Positions 1 through 8,672 of a stretch of 64,000 bases of DNA are shown piece by piece. A program made the translations under genes and the position numbers. This DNA comes from Streptomyces cellostaticus (lineage in GTDB: Bacteria > Actinomycetota > Actinomycetes > Streptomycetales > Streptomycetaceae), in contig NZ_JALLIN010000011.1 in NCBI RefSeq assembly GCF_023630175.1, forward strand, positions 1 to 64,000, in the 5' to 3' direction. How positions within the stretch are numbered: the stretch's first letter is position 1; the number at the start of each line of letters is the position of its first letter. The notes beneath the pieces were generated by a model, which was not told the DNA's origin, made no database searches, and worked only from the letters and a program-made list of their open reading frames with translations.

Positions 1-37
1 CCGGGGGGCCGCCCCCCGACGCCGCGGGACCGTGTCC

Positions 38-526
38 TCAGCGGATGCGGTTGCCGGCCGCGTCCTCGTGGGTGTAGTAGCGGTAGAACAGCACCACGAA
101 CGTGGGCACGGCGACCGCCAGGGCCAGGACCGCGGACTCCCACACACCGTGGCCGCGGCCGCTCAGGCTGTACAGGAAGCCGACCGCGATCCCCGTGAAG
201 GCCGCCCACAGCAGCGCGTGCACCTCGCGCCGGCAGCGCGCGGCGAAGAACTCCAGGGCCCGGAACAGGGTGAAGAAGACGATGCCCGTCACCACCCCGA
301 ACAGCACGTTCCAGCCGGTGATGGGGCCGCCGTAGCGGGTGTTGGCGGCGGCCCAGTAGCCGTAGACGAGGCCGAGCACGATGGGCAGCACCCACCGGGC
401 GATCGCGTGGGTCCGCTCGTCGAAGACGTCGGGCGGCCGGTTGCGGGCGGCCGTGTCCGGGCCGCCGAGTGCGGGCGGTTTCGTGTGCCCGGGCACGCCA
501 CCGGGCGCGGGTGCCGCTTGAGCCAT
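38..526 (-). CDS. Conserved integral membrane protein
   Basis: A 162-residue protein with a polar, Pro/Gly/Ala-rich N-terminus followed by about four hydrophobic segments (WVLPIVLGLVYGYWAA, VLFGVVTGIVFFTLF, ALLWAAFTGIAVGFLY and a C-terminal one ending FVVLFYRYY). I chose the ATG at 526 because gaggag lies about 8 bases upstream; the reading frame extends further but without a ribosome site. It resembles small membrane proteins common in Streptomyces whose function is not known. It is transcribed away from the phosphatase gene that starts at 670. No catalytic motif is visible and I cannot assign a function. Confidence 0.75.
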   Translation of the reverse strand: MAQAAPAPGGVPGHTKPPALGGPDTAARNRPPDVFDERTHAIARWVLPIVLGLVYGYWAAANTRYGGPITGWNVLFGVVTGIVFFTLFRALEFFAARCRREVHALLWAAFTGIAVGFLYSLSGRGHGVWESAVLALAVAVPTFVVLFYRYYTHEDAAGNRIR

Positions 527-669
527 GAGAGCACTCCTCTCGCTCCTCGCCCCCGCTCTCCAGAGCACACCCGGGAGGGACGGCCCGGCAAGTCGGCAGG
601 ACGGCCGGGGGCCCGGATGCGACGGTTTTGATCCCGTGCTTCGCTGAGGGGCATGGAGCGCTGCCCGCC

Positions 670-1821
670 GTGACGCAGATGGAGTCCTGGCGCCGGCGGC
701 AGCCGCTGTGGACCGGCGGGCGGGCCGCGGTGCAGTTGCTGCCCCTGCTGCTCCTCGCCGGTATCACGGTGCTGGACTTCGAGACCGCCGAGTGGTTCCG
801 GATCGTCTCCTGGATCGTCCTGGTCCCCGGCACGGCCGCAGCGCTCTGCGGGGTGTGGACGACCGCCGGGTACGCGGTGCTCTCCCTGTGCACGTACGTC
901 GCCGTGGACCGGGCCTGGCCCAGCGAGCACCGGGCCGGTCTCGCCGACTTCCTGCTGGTCGCCCTCGGCGGCGCCCTCGCCACGCTGGCCGCCGCCGCGC
1001 GGGTGCGCAGGGAGCGGCAGATGCTGCACATGCGCAACATCGCCGACACCACCCGCCGCACCGTGCTGCGCGGGCTGCCGCCGAACTGGGGAGGGCTGGA
1101 GCACGCGGGCGCGTACCTCGCCTCCGACGTGGCCGCGCGGGTCGGCGGCGACTTCTACGACATCCAGCCCGGCCCGCACGGCACCCGCGTCCTCGTCGGG
1201 GACGTCCAGGGCAAGGGGCTGGGCGCGGTCGAGACGGCGGCCGCGCTCCTCGGCACCTTCCGGGAGGCCGCCTACCACGAGGCGGAGCTGACGGTCGTGG
1301 CCGAGCGGCTGGAGAACCGGATGACCCGGCACCGCCTGCACCGCATCGCGCTCGGCGAGGACGACGAGGACCGCTTCTCCACCGCCGTGCTGCTCGGCTT
1401 CCCGCAGGACGCCCCGGAGACGGTCGAGCTGATCAACTTCGGCCACGAGCCGCCGCTCGCCGTCGGCCCGCACGGCGTGCGCGCCCTGCCGGCCGGTGAC
1501 GGCCTGCCGCTCGGGCTCGGCGACCTGGCGGCCGGACGTCCGCCGCTGCACCGGGTGCCGCTGGGCGGTGAGGAGACCCTGCTGCTGGTGACCGACGGGG
1601 TGACCGAGGCCCGGGACGGGGCCGGGGAGTTCTACCCGCTCGTCCCGGAGGTGACCCGGGCGGTCCTGGCCGATCCGGGCCGTGCCGAGCCGCACCGGCT
1701 GGTGCGCCGGGTCCGCGACGGTGTGCTCCGGCACACCGGCGGCCACCTGGAGGACGACACCACGGTGTTCGCCATTCGGCGGATGTGCGAAGACCCCGTA
1801 CAGGGACGTTTGCGGTCCTGA
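670..1821 (+). CDS. PP2C/SpoIIE-type membrane serine phosphatase
   Basis: A 383-residue protein. The first ~110 residues hold several hydrophobic segments, which anchor a cytoplasmic PP2C/SpoIIE domain. That domain shows the metal-binding motifs GGDFYD (about residues 159-164), GDVQGKG (177-183), the late VTDGVTEARD, and a final DDTTVFAIRR. Such enzymes dephosphorylate anti-sigma-factor antagonists or similar Ser/Thr-phosphorylated partners. No anti-sigma kinase or STAS gene is adjacent, so the partner is unknown. Starts are possible at TTG 628, GTG 670 and ATG 679; GTG 670 has ggag about 12 bases upstream. The family assignment is firm; the exact start is not. Confidence 0.85.
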   Translation: MTQMESWRRRQPLWTGGRAAVQLLPLLLLAGITVLDFETAEWFRIVSWIVLVPGTAAALCGVWTTAGYAVLSLCTYVAVDRAWPSEHRAGLADFLLVALGGALATLAAAARVRRERQMLHMRNIADTTRRTVLRGLPPNWGGLEHAGAYLASDVAARVGGDFYDIQPGPHGTRVLVGDVQGKGLGAVETAAALLGTFREAAYHEAELTVVAERLENRMTRHRLHRIALGEDDEDRFSTAVLLGFPQDAPETVELINFGHEPPLAVGPHGVRALPAGDGLPLGLGDLAAGRPPLHRVPLGGEETLLLVTDGVTEARDGAGEFYPLVPEVTRAVLADPGRAEPHRLVRRVRDGVLRHTGGHLEDDTTVFAIRRMCEDPVQGRLRS

Positions 1822-1885
1822 GCCGACCCTTTGCAGCAGCAGCGGCTACGGTGCTGGCTGTAGGGCGATCCACAGGGGAGGGACG

Positions 1886-3031
1886 ATGCCCGGAACCGTG
1901 CTGCTGCTCGCGGCCTCGCCGCTGGGCCGGGGGCGTCTGGTGGACGCGGCCGCTGTGCTGCCCGTCCTCGCCGCGGTCGCCCCCGCGGTGCTGTCCGGCA
2001 CCGACACCGCGAACGTGGTCGAACTCGCCGACCCGCTCGAACCGCAGGCCGTCCTCACCCGGCTGCGCGCCGCCGCGGCCGCGCCCGGACCGCTCACCGT
2101 GTACCTCACCGGCCAGCTCCACCTGGACCGGCGCCAGCGCCAACCGCATCTCGGGCTGGCCCGCACCACCCCGGCGACCGTCCGCTACACGGCCCTGCCC
2201 TGGGCGTGGATCCGGGAGGAGCTGCGGCTGCGCTCCGCGGCCGACACCGCGCTGGTGGTCGATCTGCACGCCGACGCGGAGACCTGGCGGCACCTGGCCG
2301 AGCGCCCGCTGGACTCCGGGCGCACGACGTCGGTCCACGGCCGCATCGCGCCCCCGGCCAGGGGGCGGGGCCCGGCCGAGCCGGCGTACATGAAGGCGGT
2401 GGCGACGCTGCTGCGCAGCGGGCACCGGCCGCCCCTCGCCGAGCTGCACGAGCACGCCCTGGCCCGGATCGCCGAGCCGGGCCCGGTACGTGACCTGGTG
2501 CTGGCCGGTCCGGGGGGTTTCGCCCAGCGCACCGCCCCCCTGCCGGTGGTGCCCCGCCCGTACACGCCGGACGCCCCGCCGGCCGCGCCCCCCGCGCCGC
2601 CGGCCGCGCCGGGCGATCCGCACGCGGCCATCAGCGAGGCCGTCCGGGCCGGCCGGCACGCCGAGGCCGACGCGCTCGCCGCGCGGCAGGAGGAGGCCGC
2701 GGTGCGGGCCTTCGGACCCGCCGCCGGGGAGGCCCTGCACTGGGCGGAGGTCCGGGCGGACCTCGCCATGTTCGCGGGCGACGCGGCGCGGAGCTGCCGG
2801 GCCTGGCTGGTGGTCGCCGGGGTGCGGCTGGCGGCGGGGCAGACACCGGACACGCCCGCCGTGGAGGCGGCCGTGGACCGGGCCCATCACCAGTGGGGGA
2901 GCATCACGGACCCGGCGCGGGCCCGTGAGCTGGGGCCCGCGCTCGCGGAGCTGAGGCTGCGCGTGCCCGGCCGCCGGCGCGGCGCGCTGGAGAACGTCCA
3001 GCGGCACCTGCGGCAGCTCCAGGCGGGATGA
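1886..3031 (+). CDS. Conserved protein of unknown function, caspase-like N-terminal pattern
   Basis: A 381-residue protein starting at ATG 1886 behind a good ribosome site (ggggaggg). The N-terminal half has alternating hydrophobic strands. Their order (LTVYLTGQL, a threonine stretch and TALPW, then ALVVDLHAD) mimics the caspase/C14 arrangement, but the expected His and Cys positions read Gln and Leu. If it is a caspase fold it is therefore inactive; this comparison is my inference. A Pro/Ala-rich linker (about 230-250) leads to an alpha-helical, TPR-like C-terminal region. It ends 7 bases before the convergent LCP gene. It follows the phosphatase gene by 64 bases and may be co-transcribed with it. 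Confidence 0.7.
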   Translation: MPGTVLLLAASPLGRGRLVDAAAVLPVLAAVAPAVLSGTDTANVVELADPLEPQAVLTRLRAAAAAPGPLTVYLTGQLHLDRRQRQPHLGLARTTPATVRYTALPWAWIREELRLRSAADTALVVDLHADAETWRHLAERPLDSGRTTSVHGRIAPPARGRGPAEPAYMKAVATLLRSGHRPPLAELHEHALARIAEPGPVRDLVLAGPGGFAQRTAPLPVVPRPYTPDAPPAAPPAPPAAPGDPHAAISEAVRAGRHAEADALAARQEEAAVRAFGPAAGEALHWAEVRADLAMFAGDAARSCRAWLVVAGVRLAAGQTPDTPAVEAAVDRAHHQWGSITDPARARELGPALAELRLRVPGRRRGALENVQRHLRQLQAG

Positions 3032-3038
3032 CCCCGCG

Positions 3039-4592
3039 CTACCAGGTGAATCCCGGCTGGACCGGCATGCAGGCGTCGGTCTTGCCGCCGTTCAGCACGG
3101 CCGCGGACTCGGGTGCCTTGGCCGGGGCCGCGGGCTTCGGGTAGCTGCCGCCGGTGCGCCAGTCGGCGCCCACGGTCAGGGTGACACCCTTGACGTCGGC
3201 GGACGGGCGCACCTGGGGCAGCGGGATGCCGAGGGCCTGGGCCACGGCCTGGGCGTCACCCTCCAGGTGGTGGTCCGGGTACAGGACGGTCGTGGTGGTC
3301 CCCGTCGCGGCCGTGGTGTCCACGGCGGCCTCGGTGTACCCCTTGTCCCGCAGCGCCCGGACGACGGCGTCGGCGCGGTGCGGCACGGGGGCCCGGGTGG
3401 TGGTTCCGGTGCCGTCGCGGACCTGTACGGCGAGGGCGCCGGCGGGGGCGGCGGGATCGTCCGACAACTGCTCCTTCGGCCCCGCCCCGCCGTCGAGCGG
3501 GGTGTCCGTGCGGACCATGGAGATGAGCTGGTCGGCGTCCTCGGCGGCGGGCACCAGCCGGTTGTGGTCCTGGGCCCACTGCACCGTGGGCAGCGTCGTC
3601 ATCGTGATCCGCTCGGTGGGGACCTTCTGCAGCTCCGTGGACAGGTCGTACAGCTTCTTGACGGTGCCGAGACCCTCGTCGACCGTGAGCGCCTTCGTCG
3701 CGGTCTCCGCGAGCCGGCGCATCGCGGCGGGGTTGCCCAGGGTCGCGTTCTCACGGAGCTGGCGGACCATCGCGCTCATGTACATGTGCTGGGCGTGGGT
3801 GCGGCCGATGTCGGTGCCGTCCTCGAAGCCGTAGCGGGTGCGCAGCCACTGCAGGGCCTGCTTGCCCTTGACGTACGTGGTGCCCGCCTTCAGTTTGAGG
3901 CCCGAGCCGTGGCCCTCGGAGGTGTGCGACCAGACGTTCTCCTTGACGCAGACCGGGACCCCGCCGATGGCGTCCGCCATCGAGACCACGCCGGAGAAGT
4001 CGACCATCATGAAGTGGTCGATGTGGATACCGGTCAGCTTCTCCCAGGTGGCGACGGTGCAGCCGGGGCCCCCGCGGCCCAGCGACTCGTTGGCCATGGC
4101 CAGGTCGAGCGCGCCGTACACCTTGCCGCCGTCGGGGTCGGTGCACTCGGGGATCGGGATCATCGTGTCGCGCGGCAGGCTGACCACGGACATGTCGCCG
4201 CGGTCGGCCGAGACGTGCAGCAGCATCTGCACGTCCGCGAGCGGCGGACGGCCCACGTCGGCCCTGGAGCCGCCGAGCTTCAGGTCCGCCGCGGTGTTCC
4301 GGCTGTCCGAGCCGAGCAGCAGGATGTTGAGCGGGGTCTGGCCCGCGGCGTTCGGGGCCGCCCTGGGCGGCGTGGAGTCGCCGAGGTTGAGCCGGGCCTT
4401 GGTGATGTTGGCGTTGAGATGCTCGTAGTAGAGGTATCCGGCGACCGCGCCGCCGAACACGAGGGCCGCCAGGGTGAGGGCCGACCAGCGCAGTATCCGG
4501 CGCCCACGACGCGGTCCGCCGGATGTCCCCTCCTCGGTGCCGTCGTCGTGCCGGCCGGTCCCCTCCGGCCGCGCCTGTGCGTCCAGCGTCAT
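3039..4592 (-). CDS. LytR-CpsA-Psr (LCP) family cell-wall glycopolymer ligase
   Basis: A 517-residue type II membrane protein. A basic cytoplasmic N-terminus and one transmembrane helix (about residues 35-55) precede an LCP domain with LNILLLGSDSR, a conserved Arg/Asp region (VVSLPRDTMIPIP), DHFMMVDFSGVV and the late LRTRYGFEDGTDIGR. LCP enzymes move undecaprenyl-linked glycopolymers onto peptidoglycan outside the membrane. The C-terminal ~110 residues match the LytR C-terminal domain often attached in actinobacteria. ATG 4592 is preceded by gggaagg. The gene is convergent with the unknown gene at 1886. Its long upstream gap also holds the small ORF at 4770-4976. Confidence 0.9.
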   Translation of the reverse strand: MTLDAQARPEGTGRHDDGTEEGTSGGPRRGRRILRWSALTLAALVFGGAVAGYLYYEHLNANITKARLNLGDSTPPRAAPNAAGQTPLNILLLGSDSRNTAADLKLGGSRADVGRPPLADVQMLLHVSADRGDMSVVSLPRDTMIPIPECTDPDGGKVYGALDLAMANESLGRGGPGCTVATWEKLTGIHIDHFMMVDFSGVVSMADAIGGVPVCVKENVWSHTSEGHGSGLKLKAGTTYVKGKQALQWLRTRYGFEDGTDIGRTHAQHMYMSAMVRQLRENATLGNPAAMRRLAETATKALTVDEGLGTVKKLYDLSTELQKVPTERITMTTLPTVQWAQDHNRLVPAAEDADQLISMVRTDTPLDGGAGPKEQLSDDPAAPAGALAVQVRDGTGTTTRAPVPHRADAVVRALRDKGYTEAAVDTTAATGTTTTVLYPDHHLEGDAQAVAQALGIPLPQVRPSADVKGVTLTVGADWRTGGSYPKPAAPAKAPESAAVLNGGKTDACMPVQPGFTW

Positions 4593-4769
4593 TCTCTGCC
4601 TTCCCACCCCGACGGCGCCCGCCGCGTCTCCGGCTGCACCGGATCGCACACATTATCGGTGTGGCGCGATGGGATGGGGGGAGTGGTGAGAAATGCCACT
4701 CCCGTACAACCTTCGAAGGGGTTGACGAACTGGACCCGGGTCGCCTGCGGTTCGGGTGATGACGGGGTG

Positions 4770-4976
4770 TCAGGGATGGGCGCGGCCCACGGCCGGCGGG
4801 GCGGGCGCGTGGTCCGCGGCCCGGGCCGGCCCCGCGTTCGCCGCCGTGACCAGCGCCGCTATCGCGAGCACGGCCGCGGCGACGCCCCTGGCGGTGGGGG
4901 TCAGGCCGGCCGGGCGGGGCCGGACGGGGGTCGGTGCGCCAGGGTGTCCGTAGGGTTCGGATGTGCGTCCGGGCAC
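4770..4976 (-). CDS. Small putative secreted or membrane protein
   Basis: A 68-residue ORF starting at GTG 4976 with gagg five bases upstream. Codon third positions are almost all G or C, as in real genes here. Residues ~30-53 form one hydrophobic segment ending in Ala-X-Ala followed by Ala-Asp, which looks like a signal peptide with a short Pro/Ala-rich mature tail. It is divergent from the XRE-TPR regulator gene at 5089, and the dyad at 5002-5029 lies between them. Regulation by that protein is plausible but not shown. I do not recognise a family, and it could be a chance ORF. Confidence 0.45.
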   Translation of the reverse strand: MPGRTSEPYGHPGAPTPVRPRPAGLTPTARGVAAAVLAIAALVTAANAGPARAADHAPAPPAVGRAHP

Positions 4977-5001
4977 GGCGACCTCGCAACGACAGCGGCC
5001 T

Positions 5002-5029
5002 GTTAAACATGCTTGATCCGCCGTTTAAC
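5002..5029. promoter_or_regulatory. Inverted repeat GTTAAAC-N14-GTTTAAC, candidate operator
   Basis: GTTAAAC (5002-5008) and GTTTAAC (5023-5029) are exact reverse complements. Their starts are 21 bases apart, about two DNA turns. They form an AT-rich island in GC-rich DNA between the divergent small ORF (start 4976) and the XRE-TPR gene (start 5089). The position and symmetry suit autoregulation by the XRE protein. Confidence 0.5.
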
Positions 5030-5088
5030 CTAGAGGCTGACGGACGCGAACGGCAAGGCCCACCAAGCGAGTTGGGGGTGACGGGGAG

Positions 5089-6432
5089 ATGCCGGAACGG
5101 GACGATCCGCAGGTCGTGGGGCGGCGCGTGCAAAAACTGCGCACCGAACGGGGCATGACCCAGAAGCAGTTGGCCGAGCCGGCCTACACACCCGCCTACA
5201 TCTCCACCCTGGAGGCGGGCCGGGTCCGCGCCTCCGACGAGGCGCTGCGGCACATCGCCGGCCGGCTCGGGGTCGCCTTCGAGGAGCTGGCCGTCGGCCG
5301 GCCCGCCCATCTGGCCACCGGCCTGCGGCTGCGGCTCGCCGAGGCCCAGCGCGTCCTGGCCGACGGCGGCTGCGAGGAGGCCGCCGCCCGGTACACCGGA
5401 CTGCTCGCCGAGGCCGAGGAGCACGGCCTGCTCGCCGAGGAGGCCACCGCGCTGCTCGGGCTGGGCGAGACCGCACTGCAGTCGGGCGAGCTGGGCCGGG
5501 CCCGCGAGCACTTCGAGCGGGCCGAGGAACGCCTGGCCGGCGAGTCGCTGCCGGCCCGGGTGCCGGCCGTCCGCGGCCGGGCGGTCTCCCACTACCTCGC
5601 CGGTGAACTCCGCTACGCCGTGTACCTCCTGGAATCCACCCTCGACGAGCTGAACCGCGGCGGCCTGCACGACCCGGACGCCCTGCTGCTCCTCTACGCC
5701 GGCGTCATCGGCCCCTACATGGACATGGGCGCCCACGCCCGCGCCGCCCAGGCCGCCGAGTTCGCCCTCGCCCTCGCGCCGCGGGTCGCCGACCCGGCGC
5801 TGATCGCCCGGATGCACCGCTCGGTCGCCCGCACGCTGCTCGCCGAGGGCCGCCTCGCCGAGGCCGACGCCTCCCTGGCCAAGGCCGCGGAGCTGAACCG
5901 GCAGCTCCAGCTCCGCACCGAACTCGCCAACTGCCACTGGATGCGGGGCTACGTCTGCGCCCAGAACGGCGAACTGGACCGCGCCGAGGCCGAGCTGCGG
6001 CAGGCCCTCGCGATGTTCTCCCGGACCCGGGCGGCCCTCTACCGCAGCCAGGCCGCCGTCGAACTGGCCGACGTCCTGCACCGGCGCGGCAGGTCCGCCG
6101 AGGCGGCCGAACTGCTGAACGGGGTCCTCGGGGACTTCTCCTCCGAGCGCGGCGCCGTGCACGCGGCCGCCGCGCACCGCCTCCTCGGCATCATCGCCGA
6201 GGACGCCCACGACACCGAGGCGGCCGAGGAGCACTACGTCCGCGCCCTCAGCCTGCTGGAACGGGCCGGGGCGGCCGGTGACCTGGCCGACCTGTGCCGG
6301 ATGCTGGGCGACCTGCTGCGCCGCACCGGCCGGGTGGAGGCGGCCCTCGACGCCTACCGCACCGGCCTGGGCCACCGCACCGCCCCGGGCACCACCACCC
6401 TCGGCCCGGCCCCGGCCCAGCCCCCGCTGTGA
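5089..6432 (+). CDS. XRE-family transcriptional regulator with TPR array
   Basis: A 447-residue protein. Residues ~10-65 form a Cro/XRE helix-turn-helix (VGRRVQKLRTERGMTQKQLA, then YISTLEAGRVRAS). The remainder is a run of Ala/Leu/Glu-rich helical pairs read as about eight TPR units up to residue ~425, with a Pro/Thr-rich tail. XRE-TPR proteins in streptomycetes often bind a small peptide or metabolite through the TPR superhelix and regulate development or neighbouring genes. The ribosome site is ggggtgacggggag before ATG 5089. The perfect dyad at 5002-5029 lies about 60 bases upstream. It is convergent with the lipoprotein gene at 6522-7304. Confidence 0.88.
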   Translation: MPERDDPQVVGRRVQKLRTERGMTQKQLAEPAYTPAYISTLEAGRVRASDEALRHIAGRLGVAFEELAVGRPAHLATGLRLRLAEAQRVLADGGCEEAAARYTGLLAEAEEHGLLAEEATALLGLGETALQSGELGRAREHFERAEERLAGESLPARVPAVRGRAVSHYLAGELRYAVYLLESTLDELNRGGLHDPDALLLLYAGVIGPYMDMGAHARAAQAAEFALALAPRVADPALIARMHRSVARTLLAEGRLAEADASLAKAAELNRQLQLRTELANCHWMRGYVCAQNGELDRAEAELRQALAMFSRTRAALYRSQAAVELADVLHRRGRSAEAAELLNGVLGDFSSERGAVHAAAAHRLLGIIAEDAHDTEAAEEHYVRALSLLERAGAAGDLADLCRMLGDLLRRTGRVEAALDAYRTGLGHRTAPGTTTLGPAPAQPPL

Positions 6433-6495
6433 CGGTCCCCGGGCCGCGGTCCGGACGAGGTGCCCGCCGGGCGGGGCGGGGTCGGCCCAGCCGCC

Positions 6496-6515
6496 GGGCC
6501 CTTCGGCAAGGGCTC
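6496..6515. terminator. Short hairpin between convergent genes
   Basis: GCCCTT (6498-6503), loop CGGC, AAGGGC (6508-6513) form a small stem between the ends of the XRE-TPR gene and the lipoprotein gene. It may terminate both. It is weak and has no T-tract. Confidence 0.35.
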
Positions 6516-6521
6516 GGCTCC

Positions 6522-7304
6522 TCAGACCTGGGCGCGGCCCTGCCTGCGGACGTCCGCCAGGCGCAGCGCGCCGATCTGCACGGCCGCCTGGGTCGCCTCG
6601 TTCGGCACGTCGCCCAGGCCGCCGTTGGTGAGCGCGAAGGAGTCCTCTCCGACACGGACGGCGGCCACGTCCATCGTGAGGACGACGTCCCGGTCGTCGG
6701 ACGTCGTGGTGTAGAGGGTCAGCCGCAGGCCCTGCCGCGCGTCCCCGACCTCCGGCAGCGGAGCCTCCTGCACCTGGACGTCCTCCACCAGGCCGTTCTC
6801 GGTGGTGGCGGTGAACCGCGCGCACCGCGCCGGCATCGTCCGCAGCCAGGCCAGGGCGGCGTCGACGTCGGCCGGGCGGCGCGCGCCGATCTGGAAGCGG
6901 AGCTGGGCGTCGGTGTCGGCGTCGTCCAGGCCGACGGCGACCCGGGCGGGGGCGCCGAGGAGTTCGTCGGCGTAGAGCGCGTCGAGCAGGTGCTGGCACT
7001 CCGCGGCCCCGGATCGCGCCTTCAGCAGGCCGTCGCGCCACGTGGCCGCCCCGCGCGTCGCCGCCCAGGGGGCGCCGAGGTCGTTCTGGGTCAGCAGCGC
7101 GGCCCGGGCCTGGTCGTCGCTGAGCAGGGCGCCGTCGCGCCCGTCGGGCGCCTTCGGCGTCGGTGAGGCCGGGCCGACGGTGGGCAGCGGCTGCTCGGCG
7201 GTCGGCGGGTGCTCCAGGCCGAGCGCCGCGCAGCCGGTGAGGCCGAGGAGGCCGGCCGCGAGAGCGGCGAGCGGAAGGGCACGGGGGCGTATCGCGGCGG
7301 TCAT
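6522..7304 (-). CDS. Putative lipoprotein
   Basis: A 260-residue protein. The start ATG 7304 has aggagg eight bases upstream, which excludes the longer reading frame. A basic N-terminus and hydrophobic stretch end in the lipobox LTGC (about residue 24), so the mature protein should be lipid-anchored on the outer membrane face. The mature part starts with a Pro-rich linker and then forms a mixed alpha/beta domain with an even spread of strands (LRLTLYTTTSDDRDVVLTMD near the C-terminus). It resembles substrate-free, sensor-like actinobacterial lipoproteins of unknown role. No enzymatic motif is visible. Confidence 0.8.
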   Translation of the reverse strand: MTAAIRPRALPLAALAAGLLGLTGCAALGLEHPPTAEQPLPTVGPASPTPKAPDGRDGALLSDDQARAALLTQNDLGAPWAATRGAATWRDGLLKARSGAAECQHLLDALYADELLGAPARVAVGLDDADTDAQLRFQIGARRPADVDAALAWLRTMPARCARFTATTENGLVEDVQVQEAPLPEVGDARQGLRLTLYTTTSDDRDVVLTMDVAAVRVGEDSFALTNGGLGDVPNEATQAAVQIGALRLADVRRQGRAQV

Positions 7305-7657
7305 CGGTGGGCCTCCTGTGCGGGCCGGTGGTGGTGCCACCTCCCACGCCACCACCGCCCACACCGGCTCACCAGCGCTCCGGGCCGTCCGGGTGAGGAG
7401 ACGCGGCCGACGGGGGACCCGCCCGGGACGAGCACCCGGCGGCCCTCCCGGGCGCGGCCGATCCGGCTCCGTCCCCGGCGGCCGGACGGGCGCGGAAGGG
7501 CCGCACGGTCCGGGCGCCCGGCCGTCCGGCCGGGCCGGGCCGCCCCTCCCGCGGGAGAGCGGCGCGGTCGCCGTGCGGCCGGGTACGGCGGGCGGCCGTA
7601 GGCTGAGGGGGCCTTCGTGGCGAGCCCTCGGGTCGAGGTGGGCGGAAGGAGACCTTC

Positions 7658-8644
7658 GTGTCCGGGCAGTCCGCTGTTCCTGTGATCATCGATTGCGACA
7701 CCGGCGTCGACGACGCCCTGGCCCTGCTGTTCGCCGTACGCCACCCGGGGCTGGATCTGCGGGCCGTCACCTGTGTCGCCGGGAACACGGACGTGGACGG
7801 GGTGGTCCGCAACACCCTGACCGTGCTGGACCGGGCCGGTGCTCCCGACGTCCCGGTGGCGCGGGGCGCCGAGCGCCCCCTGATCGAGCCGGCCCGTCCG
7901 GCCCGGCATGTGCACGGCTCGGACGGCATGGGCGACCTGGGCCTGCCCGCGCCCACCCGCACCGCGGCCGACGTGGACGCCGTGACCCTGCTCCGCCGGG
8001 AGATCCTGGCCTCCGACCGTCCGGTCACCCTCGTGCCCACGGCCCCGCTCACCAACATCGCCCTGCTGCTGCGCACCCACCCGGAGGTGACCCGCAACAT
8101 CGAGCGGATCGTGTTCATGGGCGGCGCGGTCGCCACCGGAAACGCCACGCCGGTCGCCGAGTTCAACGTCTGGCACGACCCCGAGGCGGCTGCGGTGCTG
8201 CTCACCGCCGGGGTGCCGATCACGATGTACGGGCTGGACGTCTTCCTGCGGGTCGTCGTGCCCGGCACCGATGTGCACCGGCTGCGCGGCAGCGCCGATC
8301 CGGGCACCCGGCTGGCCGGGGAGCTCCTCGCCCACCGGCCGGCCGCGCAGGGCGGCGCGCCGGAGGCCGAGGAGGCGGGCGGACTCGGTGACGCCGGCGC
8401 GGTGTGCGCGGTCGCCGATCCGGCGGGCATCACCACCCGGCTCCTGCCGGTCGAGGTGTCCCTGGCCCCCGGGCCGGCCCGGGGGCAGACGCTCGTCGAC
8501 CGCCGCCCGCGCCCCGGCGAGTCCGAGATCCACGAGGGGGTACGCGAACAGGCCCTGGTGGACGTGGCGTTGCAGGTCGACGTGGACCGGTTCGTGAAGC
8601 TGTACCTGGAGACCGTCGAGGGGACCCGGGGTTCGGCCGGGTGA
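7658..8644 (+). CDS. Nucleoside hydrolase (IUNH family)
   Basis: A 328-residue enzyme that should cleave the N-glycosidic bond of ribonucleosides for purine/pyrimidine salvage. The N-terminal Ca2+-binding motif DCDTGVDDA (about residues 12-20) is intact. So are the later NTLTVLDRAG, HGSDGMGDLG, LTNIA and EFNVWHDPEAA segments, the last carrying the second Asp. GTG 7658 follows ggaaggaga. It is followed 28 bases later by the convergent NiCoT gene. Substrate preference cannot be read from the sequence. Confidence 0.93.
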   Translation: MSGQSAVPVIIDCDTGVDDALALLFAVRHPGLDLRAVTCVAGNTDVDGVVRNTLTVLDRAGAPDVPVARGAERPLIEPARPARHVHGSDGMGDLGLPAPTRTAADVDAVTLLRREILASDRPVTLVPTAPLTNIALLLRTHPEVTRNIERIVFMGGAVATGNATPVAEFNVWHDPEAAAVLLTAGVPITMYGLDVFLRVVVPGTDVHRLRGSADPGTRLAGELLAHRPAAQGGAPEAEEAGGLGDAGAVCAVADPAGITTRLLPVEVSLAPGPARGQTLVDRRPRPGESEIHEGVREQALVDVALQVDVDRFVKLYLETVEGTRGSAG

Positions 8645-8672
8645 GCCGCGGGGGAAGGCCGCGGGCCCGGGG

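Noticed and set aside
289..1746. Long minus-strand open frame opposite the PP2C gene
   Set aside because: It is antisense to a clear phosphatase, has no family-like composition (runs of Arg, Gly, Pro) and no ribosome site. GC-rich codon bias creates such frames throughout the window.
3751..7362. 1203-codon minus-strand open frame
   Set aside because: It spans the LCP gene, the XRE-TPR gene and the lipoprotein gene in wrong frames. The sequence is low-complexity and no domain is visible.
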